Source: Myxacorys almedinensis A (GTDB taxonomy: Bacteria > Cyanobacteriota > Cyanobacteriia > Leptolyngbyales > Leptolyngbyaceae). Taken from it: DNA of 64,000 nt. Each line of letters begins with the position of its first letter. Position 1 is the stretch's first letter. The notes beneath the pieces were generated by a model. It ran no database searches. It was given only the letters and a program-made list of their open reading frames with translations, and was not told the origin of the DNA. Below are positions 28,179 through 37,041 of the stretch, one piece after another. A program made the position numbers and the translations under genes. The DNA is taken from positions 1-64,000 of the forward strand of contig NZ_WVIE01000018.1 in NCBI RefSeq assembly GCF_010091945.1, in the 5' to 3' direction.

Positions 28179-28282
28179 CCAGCGTTGGGGGTGGTGCCCT
28201 CGCCTCCTCCCTGTTCTGGCATAGACTGAAAAATCGGGCGCGATCGCGCCTGTCAAAACCGTTGTTAGGTTCTGGCTCCCCC

Positions 28283-28948
28283 TTACAAATACCCATGCTC
28301 TGCCAAAAATGACGGAGAGATGCGATCGGGCATTGCCAACGACTGCCCTGATCCTAGAAATTTCTCAACATACTTGCCCAAAATATCGCCCTCTAAATTC
28401 ACCCAATCTTCGGGGTTGAGGTGAGACAAATTGGTCGTGGCATAGGTGTGCGGAATCACCGCCACCGTGAACCAAGCGCCATCAGGGGCACATTCTGCGA
28501 TCGTCAGACTAATGCCATTGACCGAAATACTGCCTTTAGGGAGAACATATCGTGCCACAACGTCACTCTGAGTCGCAAACGTGATGTCCCAAGAGGTTGC
28601 TGTCTGCACGGCAGAGCGGAAGATTCCTACGCCATCAACATGCCCGGTTACAAAGTGACCCCCCAGCTTGCTACCAACTCGGAGCGACGTTTCAATATTG
28701 ACTCGCTTTTCCGTGTCGCCCTTTTGCCCCAGCGTAGAGCGGCGAACCGTTTCGGGGGAAACATCAGCAGTAAAGCCATCGGCACCGATCTCTGTTACGG
28801 TAAGGCAAATCCCATCGACAGCAACACTATCTCCGATCGCTAAATCCTTTAAAGGAAGAGCAGCGGATGGGTCGGAACATGTGATCTGAACCTGATCTGC
28901 GCTCAGTAGGGTCAGGGTGCCAACGGTTTGAATAAGTCCAGTAAACAT
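28283..28948 (-). CDS. ribE: riboflavin synthase alpha chain
   Basis: This enzyme dismutates two 6,7-dimethyl-8-ribityllumazine molecules to riboflavin. The start is MFTGLIQTVGTL at 28948, the universal beginning, giving 221 residues; a longer upstream frame is not needed. The two internally repeated lumazine-binding domains are visible: VAVDGICLTVTEI with FTADVSPETVRRSTLG, and ISVNGISLTIAECA with FTVAVIPHTYATTNLS. GGHFVTGHVDGVG marks the second barrel. It is monocistronic; no FMN riboswitch-like structure was recognised upstream. Confidence 0.95.
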   Translation of the reverse strand: MFTGLIQTVGTLTLLSADQVQITCSDPSAALPLKDLAIGDSVAVDGICLTVTEIGADGFTADVSPETVRRSTLGQKGDTEKRVNIETSLRVGSKLGGHFVTGHVDGVGIFRSAVQTATSWDITFATQSDVVARYVLPKGSISVNGISLTIAECAPDGAWFTVAVIPHTYATTNLSHLNPEDWVNLEGDILGKYVEKFLGSGQSLAMPDRISPSFLAEHGYL

Positions 28949-29425
28949 GAACAACGCTACGGTAACAAAGGTGCAGAGCGGAGGGCGAATGGAGCCATTT
29001 GTCTCCAGATTGAGCAATGATCGAGTAACGCCAGAGTGCTTACCTCCACGCTACACTTTATACCCCATTGTCGAGGAGTAACCCGTATTTTTCTCTTACA
29101 ACCCTAGACTTTCATTACTAGACGATCTAAAGTCGAGAATCCCATTTCTGTCATTTTGCCGACTAGCCTCTCGGTTTTTGGCGAAAATAATGATTGAGGT
29201 AGTATTAATTTTAATTAATCTCAGGGACTTAGTGAAATATAGAAGTGTCCTTGATTTTGTCAAATTCTAGGCTGGATCATTTAGGATCAACGTAGACAGG
29301 GCATACTTGTGGCTTACCCCTTTAGACGTGTTCTCTCTACAGAGAGACGGGTCTAACTTAGTGACCCCCTGCTGGTTTCCTGACACCGTAGTATCCCTTT
29401 GCCGAGGAGTTCAGAGGCTGTACCG
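28949..29425. promoter_or_regulatory. divergent intergenic region ribE / DUF151
   Basis: This 477-bp region separates divergent ribE and the DUF151 nuclease gene and has no gene. A composite hairpin is present at 29323-29355: outer arms TAGAC and GTCTA, inner arms CTCTC and GAGAG. It lies 71 bp before the nuclease ATG and could form in its leader RNA. Confidence 0.5.
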
Positions 29426-29932
29426 ATGATTGAAATGAAGGTCGCTGGAATTGCGTTAGACGCTGCTACTCGAAGCCCGATCGTCCTTTTGAAGGATTCA
29501 ATCGACCGACGAGCGCTTCCTATCTATATTGGACAAGATCAGGCAAAAGCAATTGTCAGCGTCCTAGAAAACCAAGCTCCTCCCCGCCCCCTCACGCACG
29601 ATTTGTTTGTCAATTTGATGGAAGCGTGGGACATGGTGCTGGAGAAGGTTATTATTCACTCATTACAAGATAATACATTCTATGCGGTGCTTGTCGTCAA
29701 GCAAGGGGAGGCGAGACGCGAGATTGATTCGCGCCCAAGCGATGCCATTGCGATCGCGCTTCGCACCGATAGCCCAATTTGGGTGATGGAAGAAGTCATC
29801 GCCGATGCCTCAATTCCGGTGGATCGCGATGCCGATGAAGCCGAACGGCGCGCCTTCCGAGAATTTATCTCAACCCTGAGTCCCGATGATCTGATTCAGA
29901 AAGGGCGCTTTAGTAGCGGAGAAGCGCAGTAG
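29426..29932 (+). CDS. DUF151 bifunctional nuclease-domain protein
   Basis: This 168-residue protein has the BFN/DUF151 fold: MIEMKVAGIALDAATRSPIV, LPIYIGQDQAKAIVSVLE, RPLTHDLFVNLMEAWDM and EIDSRPSDAIAIALRTDSPI. Plant homologues have nuclease activity on RNA and DNA; bacterial roles are little known. ATG 29426 is chosen because MIEMKVAG is the usual family start; a TTG at 29399 would add nine residues. It is followed 6 bp later by the aldo/keto reductase gene, so they form an operon. Confidence 0.88.
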   Translation: MIEMKVAGIALDAATRSPIVLLKDSIDRRALPIYIGQDQAKAIVSVLENQAPPRPLTHDLFVNLMEAWDMVLEKVIIHSLQDNTFYAVLVVKQGEARREIDSRPSDAIAIALRTDSPIWVMEEVIADASIPVDRDADEAERRAFREFISTLSPDDLIQKGRFSSGEAQ

Positions 29933-29938
29933 ACCCCC

Positions 29939-31126
29939 GTGGATTATCGTCGTTTTGGCAAGACTAACCTGCTCTATTCTGTCTTCTCGTTGGGGACGAT
30001 GCGGTGTTTAGCCTCTGAAGCGATCGCGGTGGAGACGATACATCAAGCAATTGCCCTCGGCATCACGCATGTTGAAACCGCTACAGGCTACGGAAAAAGT
30101 GAAGAATTTGTAGGCGTGGCACGGCGGAGTGGATTGGCTGACAGTAAGGTAGCTGACGGTGAAGCTGCCGATCATCTCAGAGAGCCGCGATCGCTGTATC
30201 TCACTACCAAGATTCCGCCGACGCCCGATGCCGATGCGATGGAGCGTTCGATCGACCAGTCGTTGCAGCGCTTAGGAGTTGATGCGCTCGATAGCTTAGG
30301 CATTCACGGCTTAAATACCTGGGAACATCTGGCTTGGGTGACTGCCAACGATGGTTGTATGCGCGCCGTAGACAGAGCGATCGCCGATGGTCGGGTGCGC
30401 CACGTTGGATTTTCAACCCACGGCTTTCTAGAATTGATTTTGGCGGCAATTGACACAGATTTATTCGAGTTTGTCAACTTACACTACTCGCTGTTTTTTG
30501 GGAGAAATGAACCCGCGATCGCGCGGGCTAGTGCCAAAGACATGGGCATCTTTATCATTTCTCCTGCCGATAAAGCAGGAATGCTTCACACGCCGCCCCA
30601 AACGCTAATCGACCTGTGCCAGCCCTATTCTCCATTACAGCTAAACTATCGGTTTCTCCTCAGCGATCCGCGCATTACGACTCTCAGCGTCGGAGCCGCC
30701 AATCCTCAAGAGCTACACGAGCTAGAAGCACTGCTCACAGTGTTCTGTAACGCGGGGGGGCAAGCGCTGACCCCAGAGGAATCAGGCGCAATTGAGCGGC
30801 TCAAAACCCATCAGGCAAACGTGTTGCAAAGCGATCTGTGCCGCCAATGTTATGCTTGCCTGCCCTGCCCCGAAGAGATTCATATCCCCGAAGTGCTGCG
30901 GCTGCGAAATTTAGCCGTTGGCTACCAGATGCAAGCCTTTGGAGAATACCGCTACCGCATGTTTGAAAATGCAGGACATTGGTTTCCAGGAACTAAAGCA
31001 AACCGATGTAGCGACTGCGGCGATTGTTTGCCTCGCTGCCCTCACGCGCTCGATATTCCAGCCTTGTTGCGTGACACCCACGAGCGATTGAAAGGCAGCG
31101 CCGGACGGCGGCTATGGCAAGACTAG
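29939..31126 (+). CDS. aldo/keto reductase with C-terminal ferredoxin domain
   Basis: This 395-residue protein starts at GTG 29939 (DYRRFGKTNLLYSVFSLGTM). The AKR barrel shows the family opening, DSLGIHGLNTWEHL and VRHVGFSTHG. Catalytic-type residues are hard to assign: the usual tyrosine region reads THVETATGYGKSEEF. The C-terminal ~100 residues carry two cysteine clusters, CRQCYACLPCPEEIHIP and CSDCGDCLPRCPHALDIP, typical of two 4Fe-4S sites. Such AKR-ferredoxin fusions are widespread in cyanobacteria and of unknown substrate. Confidence 0.88.
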   Translation: MDYRRFGKTNLLYSVFSLGTMRCLASEAIAVETIHQAIALGITHVETATGYGKSEEFVGVARRSGLADSKVADGEAADHLREPRSLYLTTKIPPTPDADAMERSIDQSLQRLGVDALDSLGIHGLNTWEHLAWVTANDGCMRAVDRAIADGRVRHVGFSTHGFLELILAAIDTDLFEFVNLHYSLFFGRNEPAIARASAKDMGIFIISPADKAGMLHTPPQTLIDLCQPYSPLQLNYRFLLSDPRITTLSVGAANPQELHELEALLTVFCNAGGQALTPEESGAIERLKTHQANVLQSDLCRQCYACLPCPEEIHIPEVLRLRNLAVGYQMQAFGEYRYRMFENAGHWFPGTKANRCSDCGDCLPRCPHALDIPALLRDTHERLKGSAGRRLWQD

Positions 31127-31147
31127 GACAGAGCGTTTCAGGGCATT

Positions 31148-31289
31148 CTAGTGGTCTGTCAAGATTGAAATGGGGGACTAACTAAAAGTGGATGGGTTAG
31201 AGAGTCGATGGGTGGATGGGTCGCTCAGTAATCCCCTCATTCACCCCTCCCCTCATTCACCCCTCGACTTAACGTTGACCATCTACTAG
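31148..31289 (-). mobile_element. MITE-like inverted-repeat element, copy B
   Basis: This is the second complete copy of the CTAG-bounded element, in reverse orientation to copy A. Its left end is CTAGTGGTCTGTCAAGATTG, identical to the minus-strand start of copy A. The right end, on the minus strand, starts CTAGTAGATGGTCAACGTT. The interior differs in length (142 versus 186 bp) and lacks the ten-copy 8-mer array but keeps GGATGGGT/ACCCATCC-type words. Its right end overlaps the stop codon of the next gene. Confidence 0.75.
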
Positions 31290-31693
31290 TAGCGTCGCCC
31301 TTTCCAAAAAATGCCGAGAATAATGCCGATGAGAACCGGGTAGTTGGGAGCAGGCAGCAGGGGAGCAGGCAACCCAAGCAGGGATTTTAGAAACAGGCAC
31401 AGAACCAGACAGGGCACGAGCGCCCAAAGGAGCGCGTTGGTGATCACAAGTTGACGAAACCATCGCGTTATAACCACTACTGCCAAAGCTCCAAGCCCGA
31501 CGGCACTGGCTAAGCGAACGAAAATTTCTAACGGCGAATTGAGAATCTGGACGGCAACCACTCGAAGGGGCGGGGCTAGAAAACTCAGAGCGATCAGAAA
31601 ATCAATCGCGATCGCAATTAAGGTCGTCAGCAATGCCGCCTGAAGGAGGGGAATCCAAGGCAAATATTTGAGCGATCGCAGCGGATTGGACAT
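31286..31693 (-). CDS. small conserved membrane protein
   Basis: This 135-residue protein has three to four membrane helices: PLLQAALLTTLIAIAIDFLIAL, FVRLASAVGLGALAVVVITRWF, ALLWALVPCLVLCLFLKSLL and YPVLIGIILGIFW, ending KGRRY. It looks like a conserved cyanobacterial membrane protein without known function. The TAG stop lies within the CTAG end of inverted-repeat element B. Confidence 0.7.
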   Translation of the reverse strand: MSNPLRSLKYLPWIPLLQAALLTTLIAIAIDFLIALSFLAPPLRVVAVQILNSPLEIFVRLASAVGLGALAVVVITRWFRQLVITNALLWALVPCLVLCLFLKSLLGLPAPLLPAPNYPVLIGIILGIFWKGRRY

Positions 31694-31726
31694 GGTGTTA
31701 ATGACGGCACTCTTTCGGTTTAAAGA

Positions 31727-31858
31727 TAGGACTTACGCATTGGCAGCGGATTGGGTAACAGATGTACCGGATAAAAAGACCAGGTTGCTATTTCATCCGT
31801 TCATGCGCTACGTCTGCTCTCCCATCCGTTGCTAACGAAAAGCGTTGCGTAAATCCTA
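31727..31858. mobile_element. MITE-like element with TAGGACTTACGCA ends
   Basis: The 132-bp stretch begins TAGGACTTACGCA and ends TGCGTAAATCCTA, terminal inverted repeats of 13 bp with one mismatch. Inside, GCGGATTGGG and CCCATCCGTT are again nearly complementary, so the whole can fold as a hairpin. Such ends are shared with cyanobacterial insertion sequences in my recollection. It is too short to encode a transposase, so it would be nonautonomous. Confidence 0.65.
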
Positions 31859-31876
31859 GTTTAAATGCCTTCTGCT

Positions 31877-31983
31877 CTAGTAGATGGTCAACGTTGAGTC
31901 GATGGGTAAATGAGTGGATGAGTCGATGGGCTAGATTCCTTCCCGACCCATCCACCCATCCCCTCTCCACCATGCACTCCTAG
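31877..31983 (+). mobile_element. MITE-like inverted-repeat element, degenerate copy C
   Basis: It begins CTAGTAGATGGTCAACGTTG, matching the left end of copies A and B, and keeps the G-rich left arm (GATGGGTAAATGAGTGG) and C-rich right arm (CGACCCATCCACCCATC). The expected right end (TTGACAGACCACTAG) is missing; the boundary at 31983 is set only by a final CTAG. I read it as truncated or decayed. Confidence 0.5.
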
Positions 31984-32143
31984 CCCCTCTCCCCCTATCC
32001 AGCACCCAACACCGGCACCCAACAAAGGGAAGAAGCTCTTTCGATGGATAGATGCTGATTTGTTTAACTCTGTATTTTGATAAGATTTGATAAGAGCAAA
32101 GTTGAATGTTGAATAAAGTAGGCAATCTACAAACTCAGATCGA

Positions 32144-35053
32144 ATGCACGATGAATCTGTGTTTCAGGTGGTAAGAAGCTCTGGTAGCAAGGATCAGCGC
32201 GAGACCTTCGAGCAGGGTGAAGCTGGCATGGTGTTTCAAGGAGCAGACGGGGCTGTCCAAGGGTGTGACCCAGCGGCAGCAAGGCTGTTGGGCTGTTCCT
32301 CTGAGCAGATCATCGGTAAAGCGCCTTTCGATTTGCTGGGGCAGCCGGTTCACGTTGATGGCTCTCCTGTTCTGGCTACCGATCAACCTGCGATCGCGGC
32401 TCTGCGCTCTGGCAAACCTTGTCACAACATCGTGATGGGTGTTCACCGTCGCAATGGTGAGTTAATCTGGCTCCGCGTCAATGCAACTCCTCTATTTCAG
32501 GGCAACGCCGCCTCAGCGTATGGGGTGGTGACTACCCTCAGACCCCTTCGCGCCGAAACGATAGGCTCAGAAACGCCCGGTTCTGCGATCGCGCCGCCAG
32601 AAGACGCACCGGGTTCCAACCAACTTAACGCTGACCTGAGTCGGCTTAAAACCAAGCTCGACACCATTAGGCAAACCCTAGATCACGATGTCAGCGCGAT
32701 CGCCGCACAGCTAGGACACCAGCATCGGCTGCATCATCAACAATTGGCAGAGATCGAAGCCATCTATGCGACGGCTCCTGTCGGGCTATATTTTGTCGAT
32801 CTCAACTTTCGTTACGTCCGCGTTAACAATCTCCTGGCTGAGATTAATGGCACCCCAGGCTCCGAGCACATTGGTCGCTCGTTTCGTGAGGTCTTGCCCG
32901 AACTTGCCGACCATGTTGAACCCCTATTTCGGCAAGTTATCGCCACCGGCGAACCCATCATCGATCTAGAAGTGTGGGGAACTAATCGCGCGCAGCCTGG
33001 CATCGCGCGAGCTTGGCTGTCGAGCTATTACCCGTTTAAGGTCAACGGTCAGGTGTTGGGCATCAACGGGGTTGTGCAAGAAATCACCGATCGCAAGCGC
33101 ATCGAACAGGCGCTAAAAGAGACCGAGACTCGCTTGCGTCACTTTGCCGATTCTGACGTGATTGGGATCGTATTTGCAGATATCTACGGCAACGTGAGCT
33201 ATGCCAACGATGAATTTTTGCGGATCGTGGGCTATTCTCGCCGAGAGTTTGAGGCTGGACATGTGGGCTGGGCGGCGATTACACCGTCAGAATGGTTGTC
33301 GATTGATCAGCAACATATCGCGGAAGCCAAGACCCGCGGAACCTGCACGCCGTATGAAAAAGAATACGTTCGGAAAGACGGAAACCGGGTGTGGGTGCTG
33401 ATCGGCTATACATTGCTAGGTGAAGCGCGAGACGAAGCGGTGGCGTTTATTCTGGACATTAGCGATCGCAAGCGAGGTGAGGCAGCCGCGCGCCAAAGCG
33501 AACAACACCTCCGGGCCCTTGCGGATGCCATGCCCAACATTTTTTGGACGGCTCGCCCCGATGGATCGCTTGATTACTTTAACCAGCGCTGGTACGACTA
33601 CACTGGCATGACGCTAGCCGAAGCCCAAGGCTGGGGGTGGCAATCGGCGCTGCATCCTGATGACCTGAATCTCTGCCTTGATCGGTGGCGAGACTCGCTT
33701 CGCACGGGCGAAGACTATCTGATAGAGTACCGCTTTCGCCGTGCCTGTGATGGGCAATATCGCTGGTTTTTGGTTCGTGCTTTCCCCCTACGCAATGAGG
33801 ATGGGCAGATTGTCCGATGGTTTGGGTCAAATACCGATATTCACGAGCAGAGGCTGGCCGTAGAAGCGCGCGATCGCTACGCCGAAGAAACCCTGCGCGC
33901 CTTAGCCCAAGAACAATCTGCCCGCAAAGAAGCTGAAACCGCCAACTCTCTTAAGGATGAATTTCTCGCTGTGCTCTCTCACGAACTGAGAACGCCGCTC
34001 AATCCGATTCTGGGATGGTCTAGGCTGCTGCAAACCGGGCGGCTCAGCCCCGAAAAAACCAAAGATGCCCTCGCCACGATCGAGCGCAACGCCACCCTGC
34101 AATCTCAACTAGTCGAAGATCTGCTCGACATGTCTCGCGTGATACGTGGCAAACTGACCTTAAATCAGTTCCCTATCGGGCTAGGGTTTGTGGTGTCTGC
34201 CGCCCTCGAAACGGTTCGCTTGGCGGCTGATGCCAAAACGATTTGCCTGAACGCGACGCTCGATCCTACCACCCGCTCGGTGCTGGGGGATGCCAGCCGG
34301 TTGCAGCAGGTGTTTTGGAACCTGTTATCGAATGCGGTCAAATTTACGCCGGAGGGAGGGCAAATCGACGTGAGCCTGGTGGAAATCGGCACGCAGGCGC
34401 GAGTTCAAATCAAAGACACGGGGATTGGGATCGATCCGCAGTTTTTACCCCACATGTTTGAGTATTTTCGGCAAGAAGACGGCTCGACAACCCGCAAGTT
34501 TGGCGGCTTGGGATTGGGACTTGCGATCGCGCGGCAAATCGTGGAACTCCACGGCGGCACCATTCGAGCCGAAAGCGCCGGGGAAAATCAAGGTGCTACG
34601 TTTACGGTTGAGATCCCTCTGGTGCAAGCACCCCCAGACCAGCAAGGGCAAGACTTTCCATCATCATTACGACCTTCTCCCCTCGCAGGCATTCGCGCTC
34701 TGGTTGTAGATGATGAGGTTGACGCTCGGAGTATCATCGCGTTTTTGCTAGAAGATGCAGGCGCGATCGTGCGGGTGGCATCGTCTGCGCCGGAAGCCTT
34801 AGATGCGTTGGAAAGGCAGGAAACTGACCTCCTGATCAGCGATATTGGCATGCCCGACCTAGACGGCTACGATCTGATCCAAACGGTGCGGGCGTCTGGG
34901 TCAACCATTCCTGCGATCGCACTCACGGCCTATGCCTCAGATGGTGATCAGCAGCGTGCGATCGCGGCCGGATTTCAGCAGCACCTATCCAAACCGGTGA
35001 ATCCGGATGATGTAATTGCGATCGCGCTGGAACTTCTGCAAGACTCGGCATAA
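32144..35053 (+). CDS. multi-PAS hybrid sensor histidine kinase / response regulator
   Basis: This 969-residue cytoplasmic hybrid kinase has no membrane helices. About four PAS domains occupy residues ~25-135, 218-325, 338-450 and 462-590, with a short coiled coil near 165-210 and PAC ends such as ITDRKRIEQAL and ISDRKRGEAAA. HisKA follows with the phospho-acceptor near residue 613 in FLAVLSHELRTPLNPILGW. The ATPase domain has NLLSNAVKFTPEGG, DTGIGIDPQFLP and GGLGLGLAIARQI, all intact. A receiver domain ends the protein (ALVVDDEVDARSI, phospho-Asp near 900 in LLISDIGMPDLDGY, then SKP). The signal is unknown. Confidence 0.95.
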   Translation: MHDESVFQVVRSSGSKDQRETFEQGEAGMVFQGADGAVQGCDPAAARLLGCSSEQIIGKAPFDLLGQPVHVDGSPVLATDQPAIAALRSGKPCHNIVMGVHRRNGELIWLRVNATPLFQGNAASAYGVVTTLRPLRAETIGSETPGSAIAPPEDAPGSNQLNADLSRLKTKLDTIRQTLDHDVSAIAAQLGHQHRLHHQQLAEIEAIYATAPVGLYFVDLNFRYVRVNNLLAEINGTPGSEHIGRSFREVLPELADHVEPLFRQVIATGEPIIDLEVWGTNRAQPGIARAWLSSYYPFKVNGQVLGINGVVQEITDRKRIEQALKETETRLRHFADSDVIGIVFADIYGNVSYANDEFLRIVGYSRREFEAGHVGWAAITPSEWLSIDQQHIAEAKTRGTCTPYEKEYVRKDGNRVWVLIGYTLLGEARDEAVAFILDISDRKRGEAAARQSEQHLRALADAMPNIFWTARPDGSLDYFNQRWYDYTGMTLAEAQGWGWQSALHPDDLNLCLDRWRDSLRTGEDYLIEYRFRRACDGQYRWFLVRAFPLRNEDGQIVRWFGSNTDIHEQRLAVEARDRYAEETLRALAQEQSARKEAETANSLKDEFLAVLSHELRTPLNPILGWSRLLQTGRLSPEKTKDALATIERNATLQSQLVEDLLDMSRVIRGKLTLNQFPIGLGFVVSAALETVRLAADAKTICLNATLDPTTRSVLGDASRLQQVFWNLLSNAVKFTPEGGQIDVSLVEIGTQARVQIKDTGIGIDPQFLPHMFEYFRQEDGSTTRKFGGLGLGLAIARQIVELHGGTIRAESAGENQGATFTVEIPLVQAPPDQQGQDFPSSLRPSPLAGIRALVVDDEVDARSIIAFLLEDAGAIVRVASSAPEALDALERQETDLLISDIGMPDLDGYDLIQTVRASGSTIPAIALTAYASDGDQQRAIAAGFQQHLSKPVNPDDVIAIALELLQDSA

Positions 35054-35139
35054 GATCACCGTCTGATTGCCTGTTAACCGTTACTCTAAAGTCACTTACG
35101 CTAAATTACTGTGTCGAACCGATTCGAGACTCTTGTGTT

Positions 35140-35880
35140 ATGCACCCACCCTCTCAGCTAGCCCCGCCCCTCTCAACCGTATTCAAAATTTTGGGGGTGA
35201 GTGTTTTGCTGATGGCAACCGGAACCGCCCAACGTGCCCCGCGTGCGATCGCGGCAGAGCGACCTACGACCGTTTCAAAAGTGTCTAAAAGCGCTGCGTC
35301 CCCATCGGCATTAGCGCCATCGCCAGAGCCGTTTGACCTTGCCTACATCGAAGCAGGCATCTGTGCTGCGTCTGTCAAAGGCATCACCGAATCTTCGATT
35401 TCAGAATCGGGACTGGCGGTTCCTAGCTTTTGGTGGGTCAGAGATGAAATTGCCGCCCAAGCCCAATTTGGCAAACGGCTGATCGATGGGTGGTTGGCGT
35501 GCCCAGGGCAAAACGGACGAGCCAATCGCGTTGATTTTCTGGTCAATCAGCAGGTGTGGAGTTTGCTCGACTATTTAGAACGCTATCAGTTTGTGCATCG
35601 CCTCGGAACCGTTGCCGGAGACTATCACCACAATGTCCGAATCTTCAATCGGCAGGGGGCGTTGTTAGCGGGCTATACCTGCGGATTTAGCCCCAACATT
35701 GCCGCCAAAACAGCCGAAACGCATCAGGACTTTCGCCGAAAGGAAGCAGCAACCCTACCCGAAGCACAACCTGCGCTCATCTGTAGCTTAGCCCTCGAAT
35801 CTACCAGCAATTTTAGTTTTCGGGGACGCACTACCCCTGACGGGTTTGCGCCCACAAGGAGCGATACTGCTCAACCGTAG
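35140..35880 (+). CDS. exported conserved hypothetical protein
   Basis: This 246-residue protein has a hydrophobic N-terminal segment (FKILGVSVLLMATGTAQRA) that looks like a signal peptide or anchor, then an Ala/Ser/Pro-rich linker to about residue 65. The rest is globular, with conserved-looking VPSFWWVRDEIAAQAQFGKR, LIDGWLACPG and QVWSLLDYLERYQFVHRLG. I do not recognise a named domain. Its 3' end overlaps the convergent substrate-binding-protein gene by 50 bp. Confidence 0.72.
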   Translation: MHPPSQLAPPLSTVFKILGVSVLLMATGTAQRAPRAIAAERPTTVSKVSKSAASPSALAPSPEPFDLAYIEAGICAASVKGITESSISESGLAVPSFWWVRDEIAAQAQFGKRLIDGWLACPGQNGRANRVDFLVNQQVWSLLDYLERYQFVHRLGTVAGDYHHNVRIFNRQGALLAGYTCGFSPNIAAKTAETHQDFRRKEAATLPEAQPALICSLALESTSNFSFRGRTTPDGFAPTRSDTAQP

Positions 35881-36997
35881 GCTCAGAGAGCGGTTCTAGA
35901 AATTCACTCTGGTTGAGCAACGTTTTAGCATTGGGCAACAAAACGGGGTTGCGCCGCAATGCATCGGGGAAAGAGTCGGGATTGAGCGCCGTCAAAATTG
36001 GAGAAGTTGCCCGGCTCAGCAAGGAAATCTGCGGCGCGATCGCAGGTTGCCAGCAAAAATTAATCCACTGCGACAAGGCTGAATTCTGAGCGGTTTCAGA
36101 ACGACCCCTACTAGCAGGGCGAACCCAGAGATCCGCCCAAAGTGCTGTTCCTGATGGTGGAAAGACCGCTTTGATTTGAGAGTAGCGACGCATGGCAGAC
36201 AGCACATCAGACGACCACCCCACCGCCACCCAAGTATCATTCAAAACTAAGGGCTGCATATAGGTGTCAGAACTGTAGAACTTGGCTTGCTGATGCAGCG
36301 CTTTTAGCTCAGCGTTGAGGGTGTCAACCGTGCTGAGATCGGGTGTATTGTAGGATCTGCCAAGCTTTTTCAGCGTTAGCCCAATGGTTTCTCGGGGCTG
36401 ATCGAGCAGGGAAATTCGCCCCTTCAAATCTTCCCGCCACAGGTCAGCCCAATCGGTCGGCGGCTCAAGATTTTGCTCTCGAAAGATATCCTCGCGGTAG
36501 GCAATCACGGTGCTGCCCCACAGGTACGGTGCACCCCACACCTGACCCGTGGCGGCGAAGAGACCTTGATCGGTGCGAGTGACGAGCGATCGCCATTTTT
36601 CCGGGAGGTGCTGCCACTGATCCCACCCCGACGGATCGAGCGGCTGAATCAGCCCTTGGCGAATTGCCGTGGTCAGCCAATAATCTCCTAGGGTAGCTAA
36701 ATCGGGAGCGCTCAGATCTCGACCGCCCACAAACGGCACCCAGCCTGGAATCGGTGACCGAGGCGGCGGCTCAACCTGCCGTTTCCACTGTTGCAGCAAC
36801 GCAAAGAGGTCTTGCAACTGATCTTCTGGTTTAAAGTCGATCGCGGCGTGATCAAACTGCTTGCGAAATTGATCGACAAGTTGCAACGGGACTGAATCTC
36901 GCCGCGATCGCACACGCAACACATCCCCCGCAGGGCTGCACCCCGCTAACGACACCCCAAGCGCTGCCGTTCCTACTAAAAAACTCCGTCGATCCAT
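35831..36997 (-). CDS. periplasmic substrate-binding lipoprotein, PotD-like
   Basis: This 388-residue protein starts MDRRSFLVGTAALGVSLAGCSPAG: a twin-arginine-like signal and a lipobox (LAGC). The mature part resembles polyamine/iron-type family 1 solute-binding proteins, with WGAPYLWGSTVIAYREDIF, a hinge-like VAVGWSSDVLSAMRRY and IKAVFPPSGTALWADLWVRP. No ABC permease or ATPase gene is nearby, so partners must be encoded elsewhere or the protein has another role. The next gene downstream in the window, 45 bp away on the same strand, is a bilin lyase homologue. Confidence 0.85.
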   Translation of the reverse strand: MDRRSFLVGTAALGVSLAGCSPAGDVLRVRSRRDSVPLQLVDQFRKQFDHAAIDFKPEDQLQDLFALLQQWKRQVEPPPRSPIPGWVPFVGGRDLSAPDLATLGDYWLTTAIRQGLIQPLDPSGWDQWQHLPEKWRSLVTRTDQGLFAATGQVWGAPYLWGSTVIAYREDIFREQNLEPPTDWADLWREDLKGRISLLDQPRETIGLTLKKLGRSYNTPDLSTVDTLNAELKALHQQAKFYSSDTYMQPLVLNDTWVAVGWSSDVLSAMRRYSQIKAVFPPSGTALWADLWVRPASRGRSETAQNSALSQWINFCWQPAIAPQISLLSRATSPILTALNPDSFPDALRRNPVLLPNAKTLLNQSEFLEPLSEPTVEQYRSLWAQTRQG

Positions 36998-37041
36998 ACC
37001 TTCGTTCCACGCTTTCGGTTGATCTGTTGATGGGTCTGCAT

